Shown here: piece by piece, positions 10,705 to 21,156 of the stretch
How positions within the stretch are numbered: position 1 is the first letter of the stretch
Layout of the letters: each line of letters starts with the position of its first letter
Origin: Labia minor
Taxonomy: Eukaryota; Arthropoda; Insecta; Dermaptera; Spongiphoridae
Length of the DNA stretch: 64,000 nucleotides
Assembly: GCA_963082975.1 (NCBI GenBank)
Contig: OY720344.1
Span: 79,348,053-79,412,052, forward strand
Direction: 5' to 3'
Program-made: the position numbers and the translations under genes
Notes under the pieces: model-generated
Told to the model about the DNA's origin: nothing
The model's database searches: none
The model's input: the letters and a program-made list of their open reading frames with translations, nothing else

Positions 10705-11450
10705 TGATTCCGCATGGAACCTGAATGTAATTTAATTTGAATTGCCGCTCTCCGATGATATTTTTATTTATCTATAGCCTGTGAAAACTAAAAAAAACCT
10801 GAAAATTCTTATATTATGAAAATGTTTTTTTGGAAAATAATTTGTATAATTATTTTAAATTTATTTTATAAAATTAAATAAATTTAGATATGAAGATTTG
10901 TAAATTATGTGTGTGTGCTTGTAAGTAAGCAAGTAAATATATGATTTGTAAATATATAAATAATAATGATTAATATTATAATATTATATTATTATTAAAT
11001 ATAGTATTTGATAATTATATACCTATTGATTCCGCATGGAACCTGAATGTAATTTAATTTGAATTATTTTATATTATATTTTTATTTAATTAACATAAAA
11101 ATAGGTTTTTAATATTAAGTAATTATAAATGTTAATATTAGATAATTGTATTATTAAGATCAATATATATATAGTTTTAAGGTATTTCAATTATAATTTT
11201 TAGTTTTTTTATTTAAACCAATGAGTTGACCACCCCCCTCCCTTACTATCTACATATAAAAAGACAGGCCGAGCTCTCTGAAGTGGCCCTGTCTTGTTGC
11301 TGTCGCTGCTGCCTGTTGTTTCTACCTGCTTGTCTAATGCTTACTGGGGCTTCTTGGCCCACCGACGCCTTATTCGACCCGTTCGAATTTACGACTTGAA
11401 CGCGGTGCTTTTGGGATCGTCGACGCTGCTACAGACTGCAGCTGCCGGCC
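10705..11450 (+). repeat. 3' LTR region with duplicated flank
   Basis: After the polypurine tract, TGATTCCGCATGG and about 25 further bases match the LTR start. The sequence then switches at about 10743 to a copy of the block that precedes the 5' LTR (GCCTGTGAAAACTAAAAAAAACC...), and a second LTR start follows at 11029. Either the LTR is long and the 5' copy truncated, or unequal recombination carried flank plus LTR downstream. Confidence 0.65.
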
Positions 11451-11523
11451 GTGTGTTTATATTTTGAGAGTATCTACATATAATTATAAATGAATATAAA
11501 GGCTTTGGTTAATATACTTTTAA

Positions 11524-11709
11524 CCCCTTAACTGCCAATGAAAACTTACGAGATTCGCTCCCCAGTGCCACCGGTTTTCGCACAGGCGCGCGCAGTTATA
11601 TACGCCCGGGGTAGTCAACGGATCGGCTTAGCGCGGCGTATATATACGCCCGGGGCAGTCAACGCATCGGCTTAGCGCGGCGTATATATACGCCCGCGGC
11701 AGTTAAGGG
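11524..11709. mobile_element. piggyBac-derived MITE
   Basis: About 186 bp flanked by TTAA (11520-11523) and a mutated TCAA (11710-11713). Ends CCCCTTAACTGCC and GGCAGTTAAGGG. The first ~70 bp match the left end of the piggyBac at 2355, and the rest matches its right end, with the 42-bp CG-rich unit duplicated. It has no coding capacity and is an internal-deletion derivative of that family. Confidence 0.88.
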
Positions 11710-11994
11710 TCAATGTTGAAATGTAAATTAATATAAAAATTTGATATTTAAAGTATAAAATATAATAGACAAGAATAAATTTTAATAATTTATTGAGAGT
11801 TCCTAAACACATAAAAATTAAATATATTTTTTAAAATGAATTAACACAAAAGTCAAGAATTAACGTTAATTATATTTAAAATAATAATTAATATTTACAT
11901 TAATATTTACATTTATACCTTATAATATTATATAATAATAAAAATATATGTACTACTCTGGGCAATAAATAGTAAGACTGTTCTTAATTTTAAA

Positions 11995-12483
11995 ATTCTT
12001 TATTTATTCTTCCAAATCTATTTTGACCCCTCAAAGTAATCCCCCCTGGCCTCAATAAACTTGCACCAACGTTTTTTCCAATCCTCGAAACAGTTGTTAA
12101 AGCCAATTTCCGGAATAGCCTTCAATGCGCGTAGCGATTCGCGTTTAATATCTTCAATTGACTCAAAACGGTTTCCCCGGAGCGGTCGTTTGAGTTTGCT
12201 GAACAGTCACATTGAGCTAAATTAGGCGAATACGGTGGTTGTGGAACGATATTGGATGAATTTTTGGCGAAAAACTCACGATGAATCAATACAGTATGCG
12301 AAGCCCGTCAAGCCCGGCTTGGCCACTGTTGGGACGATTCACCGGCCGGAGAGTAGACTTTGAAGGGCCACCGCGTCTGCCGTAAAATGTGCGCAATGTG
12401 CGGAACGTTCCCACTAACGAACACTCATTTTGATAATAAATTTTTATCATTTGCACATGCTGCTCGACTGTGTAACTTGCCAT
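11995..12483 (-). pseudogene. mariner transposase, internally deleted
   Basis: The minus strand from 12483 opens with MASYTVEQHVQMIKIYYQNECSL, the helix-turn-helix start of a mariner-superfamily transposase. It then jumps (near 12290) to the C-terminal part: PPYSPNLAQCD (third catalytic Asp region, degenerate), LKRPLRGNRFESIEDIK, and FEDWKKRWCKFIEARGDYFEG. The middle, with the first two catalytic Asp residues, is missing. I could not pair terminal inverted repeats. It is distinct from the mariner at 56763 and the fragment at 4128. Confidence 0.82.
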
Positions 12484-12728
12484 GGTGATTTGGCATCAGT
12501 GACTGAATCAGAAAAAACAGATTTGACAGATGCCGCCACAGATCGACCATAGACCCGTCATTATAAAGAGAAAGGTATGCGCCATTAACGATGAAAAATG
12601 ATATTATCCAAATGCCACTAAGGCTTCAGCAGTGGCACCATATACTTTTCATGAAATTTTCCATGACCAATTTGGTTGGTTTTTATTATTAGTTGGTTAT
12701 CCCACCTCTACCACCTACCCTTTTACAC

Positions 12729-13658
12729 TATGTCAACAGAAAAGAAAAAAATCCGTCAATATTCCGAAAAATATTTAAAATTTGGGTTTGTGGTAGCTCC
12801 GGGCAATTCATCAATGCCCTTATGCCTCATTTGTGAAAAAAGTTTCAGCAATGACTATATGAAACCTTCCAAACTAAAAGATCATTTGAATAGGATGCAT
12901 GCCGAGAAAAAAGACAGCAATTTACAATACTCCAAAAATCTAACTTTTTAACAAATAAAGGAATCAAATCTTTTATGAAACCTTCATCATCAAAAAATGT
13001 CGAAGGGGGCCTCGAAGCTTCCTACAAAATTGCTTACTTAATTGCCAAAGGTGAATATCCCCACATGATAGGAGAGAATTTATTATTACCAGTTATTAGC
13101 GAAGTAATAATAACTGTTTTTAATCAAAATGTCGAACCTGTCTTGCAAAGTTTGCCGGTATCAAATAGCACAGTTCAACGACGAATAGATGAAATGACAG
13201 AAAATATAGAACTGAAATTAATAACAGAATTAAGTACAAGTAAATTTGCCATACAGCTGGACGAGTCAACTTTCGGCAGGAATAGTATTTTGATGTTATA
13301 CGTACGCTATTATAGTTTTTCGAAGGAAGAAATAATCGAGGAGTTTTTTTATGCCAAGTCTCTTGAAACGTACACTAAAGGAAAAGATATATTTTATTGT
13401 TTAAAAAATATTTTAAAACAATATGATATTCCTATAAAAAACATTATTGCCGCTTCTTCTGATGGAGCTCCTTCGATGGTTGGAAAATATCGAGGATTCC
13501 TAGCATACCTCAAAAACGAAGTACCCGAGATCGGGACAGTTCATTGTTTCTTGCATAGACAGCACTTAGTAGCTAAGAATATTCACGAAGAACTACATAA
13601 TGTTTTAAATTTGTACATTAAAGCAATCAATAGTATAAGAGCAAAAGCATTTACATAA
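12729..13658 (+). pseudogene. hAT transposase, BED finger and catalytic N-half (ZBED5/SCAND3-like)
   Basis: ATG at 12729 begins MSTEKKKIRQYSEKYLKFGF. A BED-type finger follows (CLICEKSFSN...HLNRMH), then a stop at 12951. The continuing frame 12975-13658 carries YKIAYLIAKGEYPH, QLDESTFGR (first catalytic Asp region), SSDGAPSMVGKYRG (second) and VHCFLHRQHLVAK. It is truncated at 13658. The matching C-terminal half lies at 14433-14944 after about 770 bp of foreign sequence. Proteins of this type include domesticated host genes, but the stops mark this copy as dead. Confidence 0.85.
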
Positions 13659-14432
13659 ATAAAATAAACGAATAATGTTATTGTTAATATTTAATATGTA
13701 TGGATTAAAAATTTTTTTCAATGCCAATATTTGAAACGAGAGAAACACATACGAATTGTTCTTAGTGAGAAGGAAATTTATAAATAAATAAATAATCATT
13801 TCTATTTCCAAAAAGATACTATTTAAAAAGATCACAAGAAATCCATAAATCATTGATTAACTAAGAATAATTAATCAAACGCATTTTTAATCATCAAAGT
13901 TTATCAAAAAACTGAATTACGAACATTTGTGTAAATTTATAAATGAAAAAAATGTGGGATGTCTCCGGTCTAGGTTAAGATATACTGAGAGGAGTATGTG
14001 AATATATTTGATTTAATAGTGCTTATTGTGAATTTCTATATTGCTGTGAAATTTGTATTTATTTATCAAATATTAAATAATTTAACTTTGATATTTGATT
14101 TGTTACAATGTAATTTAAATTATTTATCAAACAATTTATAATAAATTTTTCAATGTTATTTGTGTTAAATGTTAAATAAAATTTATATTTATATTTATGC
14201 TGGGTTTGTTTCGAATATTATGTGCACGGATACTCTATGTACGGATGGTATGTCGAGTTTGATATTCAAATAATTGCAGGGAATTCGGAAGGCCTGTGGG
14301 AGGGGGTGATCTTTGGTCATTTTTTTTTGCGGTGCCATCTATTGGGCGCCTGAAGAGTCGACTTTTTTCATGTAACGCCATCTGGTGTTCGAGTTACACC
14401 GGTCCCATTGAGCTGATACCCCACTGATTCCG
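13659..14432. other. Sequence separating the two hAT halves
   Basis: AT-rich, without an open frame; a GC-richer patch at about 14215-14440 contains GGCCTGTGGGAGGGGGTGA and short near-repeats of GCCATCT. No terminal repeats or target duplication were paired, so I cannot say what was inserted. Confidence 0.35.
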
Positions 14433-14944
14433 TTATTTCGATCACTTAATGCAGTTATCTGTAATTGAAAAAGATTACATTTCTTCTGAATATATAACAT
14501 TATATACAACCCATTTAAAAAATTTAAAAGAGGATTTTAATGTCCGTTTTTGCGATATGGAAAATTTATGTGTCCCAGCCTGGATCATTGAGCCATTCCT
14601 CTGTGATATAACTAGGTTTTATATTTAGGTACACGAAGAACTAATTACGTTGAAGGAGGATGTCCAAGCTCAAGTATTTAACCCATGGTTATGCAAAATT
14701 TTGGACCATCAAAGTGATTCGTGAAAAGTACCCGCATTTGAAAATGAATAGCGAATCCCTATTGTTAACTTTTCCGTCATCTTATTTGGTAGAAGCTGGT
14801 TTCAGTTTCAATCAATAATTTATTAAGAAAAACAAGGAACAAACTCAATATTATTGAAAGGGGAGATTTAAGAATAAAACTCAGTAATTTTAGGCCAAAC
14901 ATAAAAGAAATCGCACAAGAACATCAAGCCCATCCATCACACTA
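14433..14944 (+). pseudogene. hAT transposase C-terminal half with dimerisation region
   Basis: The + strand reads VIEKDYISSEYITLYTTHLK, then CVPAWIIEPFLCDI, HEELITLKEDVQAQ and, through several frame changes and stops, the segment around SYLVEAGFS with a LLTKTRN-like continuation and a HQAHPSH end. This matches the order of the same ZBED5/SCAND3-like hAT family as 12729-13658, so the two belong to one broken gene. Confidence 0.78.
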
Positions 14945-15018
14945 ATTATAATATTTTGTAAAATATTAATGTTTTTTTTAATCATTAAAAATATAGATAT
15001 AATTATTGATATTTCAGT

Positions 15019-15640
15019 TTCTTTGCGATTACGACACCTTCCCACCTCAAGACGAGGAATTTCACCTTGGAGCTACCTGACACTAGTAGGCTCAGACACG
15101 AACGGGGGTTAGAAGAAGGTATTATGCGCCGATGAGATTGAGAGTGAGCCGTTTGTTGGTTTAACGACTAATTCTTGAAATTAGCCGGAGTTGAGGGTCA
15201 ATTTGATGTTGATGAAACCGTGATCAAAGTGACGTGGACACGGTATCGATGACACTTCAACTAACTCGAGTTGAGCGAGAAGTCGATATTTAAAGGGGTC
15301 TCAAGCATTAGTATTAGTAATGCGTTTAGTCAATGTGTGAGAAAGTTTACATCATCTGACTTCGCGAGGACCAGATGGCCTCGTGGGATTGTTTAGATTA
15401 TCTCGGTTGTTTATCCTATTTTGGTTTTGCTCTCCACCAAATGCCTGTAACACAATCCCTGTGGGATCGTTCTCCTTTATACTATCTTTGCTAACGTGTT
15501 TACGTTATGTGTTTAACTTATCTATTTTCCAGATGGCTTAGATACAGATTCTGTGGGAACCCATTTGTTTATGTCATAGGATGACATAACTTATATCTTA
15601 TCTTCTTATACGAGTAAAAATTGTTTCTCTGTTTCTCTGT
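15019..15640. other. GC-richer block, possible solo LTR
   Basis: About 620 bp clearly less AT-rich than its surroundings. It has a TATA-like GATATTTAAAGGGG at about 15277, an imperfect repeat of CAGATGGC...TGTGGGA, and a short inverted repeat GTCATAGGATGACAT near its end. No frame or homology that I recognise. A solo LTR is one possibility; I could not find a target duplication. Confidence 0.35.
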
Positions 15641-15647
15641 TTCATTG

Positions 15648-16340
15648 TTCTCAAAAACCGCTCTAACGATTTTTTTGAAATTCACACTAGAGATAGTATT
15701 TATAAAGAAAAATTGAGTTTTATTGACCACATCTCACGAAAACTACAACTTTATTAGTTCTTCTTAATTTAAATTTATAATATATGGATGACGTCACAAC
15801 CACCGCCTGTGAGATATATATATTCTTAAAATAAAATTAAAAATATTTATATTATATTCATATATTTGATTTTTTAATTTCATTAATAGTTTTACATTTA
15901 ATTTATTTGAAATTGTTTCACACAACGTTTAGAAGAAGATTTATCTTTATATTCGATTCGATACATAGTAGGAGAATTAAATGACATCATCAATTTATTA
16001 TAGAACGAATCCGTAAATATATTTTTAATATTATATATTAGCTATTGATTATATTGTAATTCCACTCTTAATTATATACTTACATGAAAAAGGAAATCCA
16101 ATTATGAGATCAAAATTAAAATTACTTATTTATATAATCTTTAATTTTGTATATCAAAACGCCAATTGAAAATGAGTGAAAAATGATTTCTTGGTTATAT
16201 AAAAATTAAAATATGATTTTTTAGACGTCCTCTACGCATTTTTAATATTAGAATTATTTATTAAAAGAAAACAAAAACAAAATTAAATTATAAATATAAA
16301 TAAAACATAAAAATTATAAATATTATATACATATTCTTTG
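15648..16340 (+). repeat. Interspersed repeat family D, copy 1
   Basis: Starts GTTCTCAAAAACCGCTCT, passes ATGGATGACGTCACAACC and ends in an AT-rich part containing ATTCGATTCGATAC. The same order occurs at 20336-21500, where a 636-bp Helitron interrupts it after GTGAGATATATATATA. This copy is therefore the empty-site counterpart. Family unassigned; the middle resembles the Helentron-like family A. Confidence 0.7.
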
Positions 16341-16394
16341 ACCAATTATATGTTGCATGTTGTGAGTATGTGATTACACAAATTGGGAAAAAAT

Positions 16395-17017
16395 CACTCG
16401 AAATGCAATTAAACAAAATAATTGAAAAGTTAGGCTAAGCAGACGTCTTAAATATTATAAGAGATTCGGCAATTGCAATTACAGATAGCGAGGAAAAATT
16501 AATGGAGGTTTGAAATTAATAGTGATAAGAAAAAATGTTTAGTGACAAAGAGGATCAGTATTAACATACAAAATCTTAATATACAATTTAAATCGAGGTA
16601 TCAATCGGGAAACGCCTGTTATCATGCAGTAAAGAGGCTTATCTCATTAAAATTATTATCAAAGGGAATCAAGACCATGGGCGCATAGGAAGGGACGTAA
16701 GAGAGATAGGACAAGGGCTCAGGATAGGGACATTTGGAGAAATGTGGCCAAGAACTTTCGACTATTTTTGAGCTATATAAATAGATAGATATAACATATA
16801 CAATAATAATATATATAATTAATTTACTGATTAAATTAAAATATATTTTAAATAAGAACACAAAAAGAAATGAATGTTTTATGTAATATACTGATTGAAA
16901 CAAAATGGATGAAAACCTTTTACTACTTTTAACCAAATACGATGTACCACTCGGGGGTACAGGGGGCGGAGCCCCCGTCCAGCTGTGAAGAGCGCCGAAG
17001 GCGCTCTGACCAGCTGG
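16395..17017 (+). mobile_element. Helitron 3' fragment ending CTGG
   Basis: Contains a scrap of non-LTR RT, then the shared 3' region with the hairpin GAGCGCC-GAA-GGCGCTC (16990-17006) and ends CAGCTGG followed by T (17014-17018). CTGG satisfies the Helitron CTRR end rule. Orientation is opposite to its right-hand neighbour. The 5' end is not recognisable. Confidence 0.7.
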
Positions 17018-17029
17018 TATATATATATA

Positions 17030-17603
17030 CTAGCTGCTTCGCCCCCTGTACCCCCCCGAGTGTCCCTATTCTGAGCTATAACCATCTATAACTCCTACCC
17101 TGTCCCATCTCTATAGTTTTTTATATATGTTTATTTATGCAGAAAAAATTAATTGACATAATTATTAATTTAATAAAATAAAATTTAATTTAATAAAATA
17201 AAATATTAAAATAATAAAAATTAATAAATTTGTAAAAAAAATATATAATTTTTTTTAAAAAAAAATGTGCCTTTGCGAGTTTCGAACTAAGAGTACAAAG
17301 TCATAAGATAACGCCTTAGACGGTTCACCCACGAACCACTTTTGTTTGCAAGTCTTCTATTACGATATATATACATGTCAAATTTTTGCCACCAGCGCCT
17401 CTATGATCTAGTATGGTAACTAAACTATTTTTAATTAATTAGCACCCCCTGGACACACCTTAGCAATTAGCGGTTTAATAAAAGAAGTCTGACATGCCCT
17501 GAGACCTACTGAATATGCATAAAAAATTTCATAAGTATCGGTCCAGGCGTTTCGGAGGAGTATGATTTCAAAGTTTTGTGACACGAGAATTTTATATATA
17601 AGA
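17030..17603 (-). mobile_element. Short non-autonomous Helitron (H2)
   Basis: Minus-strand 5' end TCTTATATATAAAATTC at 17603 and 3' end CTAG at 17033-17030, followed by T. The body has the 'CTCCTCCGAAACGCCTGGACC' type region common in insect Helitrons, and a tRNA-like segment at 17267-17345. The terminal hairpin has been lost. Its 5' end directly abuts the 3' CTAG of H1. Confidence 0.82.
17267..17345 (-). other. tRNA-Leu-like segment inside Helitron H2
   Basis: On the minus strand the stretch has GGGTGAACCGTCTAAGGCG, close to the D-arm/A box of leucine tRNAs, then a B-box-like GTTCGAAACTCGC. It is diverged from the copy at 20821-20896 and would not fold as an intact tRNA. Inference: a captured tRNA or SINE head carried by the Helitron. 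Confidence 0.55.
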
Positions 17604-18234
17604 CTAGCTGCTCCGAGCGCCTTCGGCGCTCTCCACACCTAGACGGGGGCTCCGCCCCCTGTACCCCCCGAGTGGTACATAGTATTTGGTTAAGAGTAGT
17701 AAAAGGTTTTCATCCATTTTGTTTCAATCAGTATATTACATAAAACATTCATTTCTTTTTGTGTTCTTATTTAAAATATATTTTAATTTAATCACTAAAT
17801 TAATATATATATTATTATTGTATATGTTATATCTATCTATCTCTGTGACTCTAAGGAACTCGAAAGTTCTTGGCAGCAGCAACCACATTTCTCCAAGTGT
17901 CCCTATCCTGAGCCCTTGTCCCATCTCTCTTACGTCCCTTCCTACACGTCCATGGTCTTCCAAGCGGACGTTTTCCAATCCAATATCTTTTTCCTCTCCC
18001 ATTCTAGCCACGTCCCCTGCCTATCGCAGCTTTTTCGTTTTATAACCCTAACTATTTCTGAAGATGCATAGAGGTCATGCAATTAATCGTTATGCAGTCT
18101 CCGCCATTCCCTCATCTTTCTTTGGCCAATAAATGCTGGAAAGATTACTCTGAATCTACTCTCATCTCCCAGGGTCATAGACCTTGCGTCCCACCCATAT
18201 AATACAACAGGCAAAATAATTGGGTTATATATTT

Positions 18235-18858
18235 ACCGACCGACGATAGTAAGGGAGGTATTGTTTTCACACCAAATTTCACATGTGGAGATTTTTACAT
18301 ATCTCCACGAATCATGCATTTTCTAAACAGAAAAAAGTATTTTTAGCATGTCTGTCCGTCCGTCTGTCCGTCCGTATAGATGTGTACAGCCTGAACGGCT
18401 CAACGGATTTTGATGAAATTTGGTATATTTACTTAATGCATCAGTGGGATGAATTGATCAACTTTTGGTGCAAATCCGGAAACCGGAAGTGGTAGTATCA
18501 GCGACCGACGATAGGAAGAAAAGGGTTATTTTCACACCAAAGGAGATTTTTTTATATATCACCACGAATCATGCACTTTCTATTGGTTTTATCCTCGAGA
18601 AAAATCATATTTATTAGTTTTTTCTTGATTTAAAATTATATGATGTCATCCAGCCATTCATGACGTCACAGCCTGGTCTTGCATATATAGTATAAATAAA
18701 ATAAAATTAAAAATGTTTATATTTATTATTTATGTATCCATATCTGTTTTTTATTACATTAATAGATATATGAAAATTATTTGAAATTGTTTCTGTAGCT
18801 GGAAATTAATTTATTTCAAACCGTCGGTCGGTTCGGACCTGGCCACAGGTCAACTTAT
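18235..18858 (+). mobile_element. Helentron-like non-autonomous repeat, family A (copy A1)
   Basis: 5' subterminal repeat CCGACCGACG, a central GTCC-rich microsatellite, a 3' subterminal repeat CGTCGGTCGG (inverse of the first) and a terminal stem-loop GACCTG-GCCA-CAGGTC at 18836-18851. It interrupts a T run in Helitron H1; the H5 copy near 53262 shows the uninterrupted TATATATTTTAATTTT, consistent with T|T insertion. This is the plan of Helentron-associated (DINE-like) elements. Confidence 0.8.
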
Positions 18859-19855
18859 TTAATTTTGATTCCTTTTGATAATAATTTTGATGAGATAAGC
18901 CTCTTTACTCCATGATAACAGGCGTTTCCCGATTACAACCTCGATTTAAATTCTTCTCAAATATTATTATCCTTCGTGATTACATTCAATTTTTCTACAT
19001 ATTCAAATTCTACATTTTGTATATAGATTTTGTTACTAAATATTTTTTCTTATCACTATTAATTTCAATCTGAATTAGAAGAAAATTATAAATTTCCTCC
19101 TCTTCCAGCCCATTTACCTATCCAGGTATCTTAATTTCTTAACACTCCGTTTTTTTTAAATTTAAAATAGAAAGAGAGAAATAGTTTTAAATTATATTCG
19201 AATGGTCTATTATATTCTATATATCAGTATTTTGTTCTGAATTTAATACCAAGTTGATTTTCAAAATTTTCCATTCGTTATGCATATGATTGATTACATG
19301 TGTTAAAATTAAAAAAAATTCAAATATTCTAATTTTTAAATTTATAGATAATTTAATATTATTTTTTATTAATATCATATCAAAAAAGAGAATTTATTAA
19401 AAATTAAAAATAAAAAAAGAAGCCTATTAATAAAAAAATATAATTGAATACAATAATTTTGATTTAAAACAAATTTTAATTTTAAAAAAATACTCAATAT
19501 AAAAAAGACATAAATTTAAAACATCTCGTTTATATCATTTGTCTAAAAAATCATATTTTAATTTTATATAACCAAGAAATCATTTTTGCACTTAAAATAT
19601 ATTTGTAATAATAATTGATACAAAATCAAAAATAATATAATTTAGTTATTTTAATTTACGTTTTGAAAATATTCATAAAACATTAAAAATAATATATTCT
19701 GTTTTTTTAACCTTTCACTTTCAAATAGAAAAGAAGAAATATTCAAATATATAGAAAGAATAAATAAAAATTAAGTTATATATGATCTAAATATTTTATT
19801 AAATATATTAAATTAAAATGAGAACTTTTAGAATAAATTATTTAATTGAATTGAT

Positions 19856-19992
19856 AACGGAATTTTGTAAATTAAACCACATATTGATATTTGTTATTGT
19901 AAATTTATTCAAAAAATACAAAAATATACACAACGTTTCGATTGCAGAAGTATCAAATATCAATATGTGGTTTAATTTACAAAATTCTGTTA
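19856..19992. repeat. Inverted repeat with 38-bp arms
   Basis: Arms 19856-19893 and 19954-19992 are nearly perfect inverse copies (one to two differences), separated by 60 bp. Compared with Helitron H4 near 49830, the region is an insertion of about 185 bp flanked by AATTGAATTGATA on both sides. It may be a small MITE or retroposed hairpin. Confidence 0.7.
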
Positions 19993-20520
19993 TAAATAAA
20001 AACAACCACCAAAGATTTAATAATTTAATATAATTGAATTGATATTTGAATATTAGAATTTAAAATAAAAAGTGAAATATTACAATAAATTTTAAATTCT
20101 GAGCAAATGTCAAATTATCGCCACCAGCGCCTCTATGATCTAGTATGGTAACTAAACTATTTTTAATTAATTAGCACCCCCTGGACACATCGTAGCAATT
20201 AGCGGTTTTATAAAAGAAGTCTGACGTGCCCTGAGACCTACTGAATATGGATAAAAAATTTCATAAGAATCGGTCCAGCCGTTTCGGAGGAGTATGATTT
20301 CAAAGTTTTGTGACACGAGAATTTTATATATAAGATATGGGTTCTCAAAAACCGCTCTAACGATTTTTTTGAAATTCACACTAGAGATAGTATTTATAAA
20401 GAAAAATTGAGTTTTATTGATCATATGTCTGGAAAAATACATTTTCATTAGTTTTTTCTTAATTTAAATTTATATATGGATGACGTCACAACCACCGCCT
20501 GTGAGATATATATATATATA

Positions 20521-21156
20521 CTAGCTGCTCCGAGCGCCTTCGGCGCTCTCCACACCTAGACGGGGGCTCCGCCACCTGTACCCCTCCCCGAGTGTCCCTA
20601 TTCTGAGCTATAACCATCTAACTCCTACCCTGTCCCATCTCTATAGTTTTTTATATATGTTTAATTATGCAGAAAAAATTAATTGACATAATTATTAATT
20701 TAATAAAATCAAATTTAATAATAAAATTAATTTAATAAAATAAAATAATTAAATAAAATATTAAAATAATAAAAATTAATAAATTAGTAAAAAAAATATA
20801 TAATACTTTAAAAAAAATTTGTGCCTTTGCGAGTTTCGAACCGAGAGTGCAAAGTCATAAGATAACGCCTTAGACCGTTCACCCACGAACCACTTATATT
20901 GAAGACTCCTATCAGGATATATTTAAGATGTCAAATTTTCGCCACCAGCGCCTCTATGATCTAGTATGGTAACTAAACTATTTTTAATTAATTAGCACCC
21001 CCTGGACACATCTTAGCAATTAGCGGTTTAATAAAAGAAGTCTGACATGCCCTGAGATCTACTGAATATGCATAAAAAATTTCATAAGAATCGGTCCAGC
21101 CGTTTCGGAGGAGTATGATTTCAAAGTTTTGTGACACGAGAATTTTATATATAAGA
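20521..21156 (-). mobile_element. Complete short Helitron (H3)
   Basis: On the minus strand A|TCTTATATATAAAATTC starts at 21156 and the end is CTAG|T at 20524-20521. The 3' hairpin GAGCGCC-GAA-GGCGCTC is intact, 10-11 bases before CTAG. Length 636 bp. The neighbouring repeat D copy at 15.8 kb shows the site without the insertion. The interior contains a scrap also found in the larger Helitrons and a tRNA-like segment. It has no protein and needs a Rep/helicase supplied in trans. Confidence 0.9.
20821..20896 (-). other. tRNA-Leu-like segment inside Helitron H3
   Basis: Minus strand: GGGTGAACGGTCTAAGGCG, near-identical to the leucine tRNA D-arm/A box, then about 30 bases later GGTTCGAAACTCGC, a B box with mismatched last bases. 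T-arm and acceptor pairing are poor, so it is not an active tRNA, but the two pol III boxes are well spaced. The H2 copy shares it. Confidence 0.6.

Larger units (their letters stand above)
6961..11450 (+). mobile_element. Bel/Pao retrotransposon, pol mostly deleted
   Basis: LTR-like sequence starts TGATTCCGCATGG at 7211 and recurs after a polypurine tract (CAAGGGGGGAG, 10691-10701) at 10705 and again at 11029. The block 6961-7210 just upstream of the 5' LTR is also copied at about 10765-11028. Internal coding order is gag (DUF1759-like), zinc knuckles, protease and an integrase C-terminal tail (DUF5641-like). RT, RNase H and the integrase core are absent, so it is non-autonomous. Stops and frameshifts show it is decayed. 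Confidence 0.85.
17604..20335 (-). mobile_element. Helitron H1 with nested Helentron-like repeat
   Basis: Minus-strand start TCTTATATATAAAATTC at 20335, preceded by A; end CTAG at 17607-17604 with the hairpin GAGCGCC-GAA-GGCGCTC about 10 bases before it. It carries the non-LTR RT C-terminal region and 3' part shared with H4-H6, but its 5' end is of the H2/H3 type, so it is a chimera of two Helitron subfamilies. A family A repeat (18235-18858) and a small inverted-repeat insert (19856-20040) are nested in it. No Rep/helicase is encoded. Confidence 0.83.

Noticed and set aside
16622-18045. Hydrophobic-looking frames (FLFVFLFKIYFNLI)
   Set aside because: Repeated in every Helitron copy at the AT-rich 3' part; translation of non-coding repeat.
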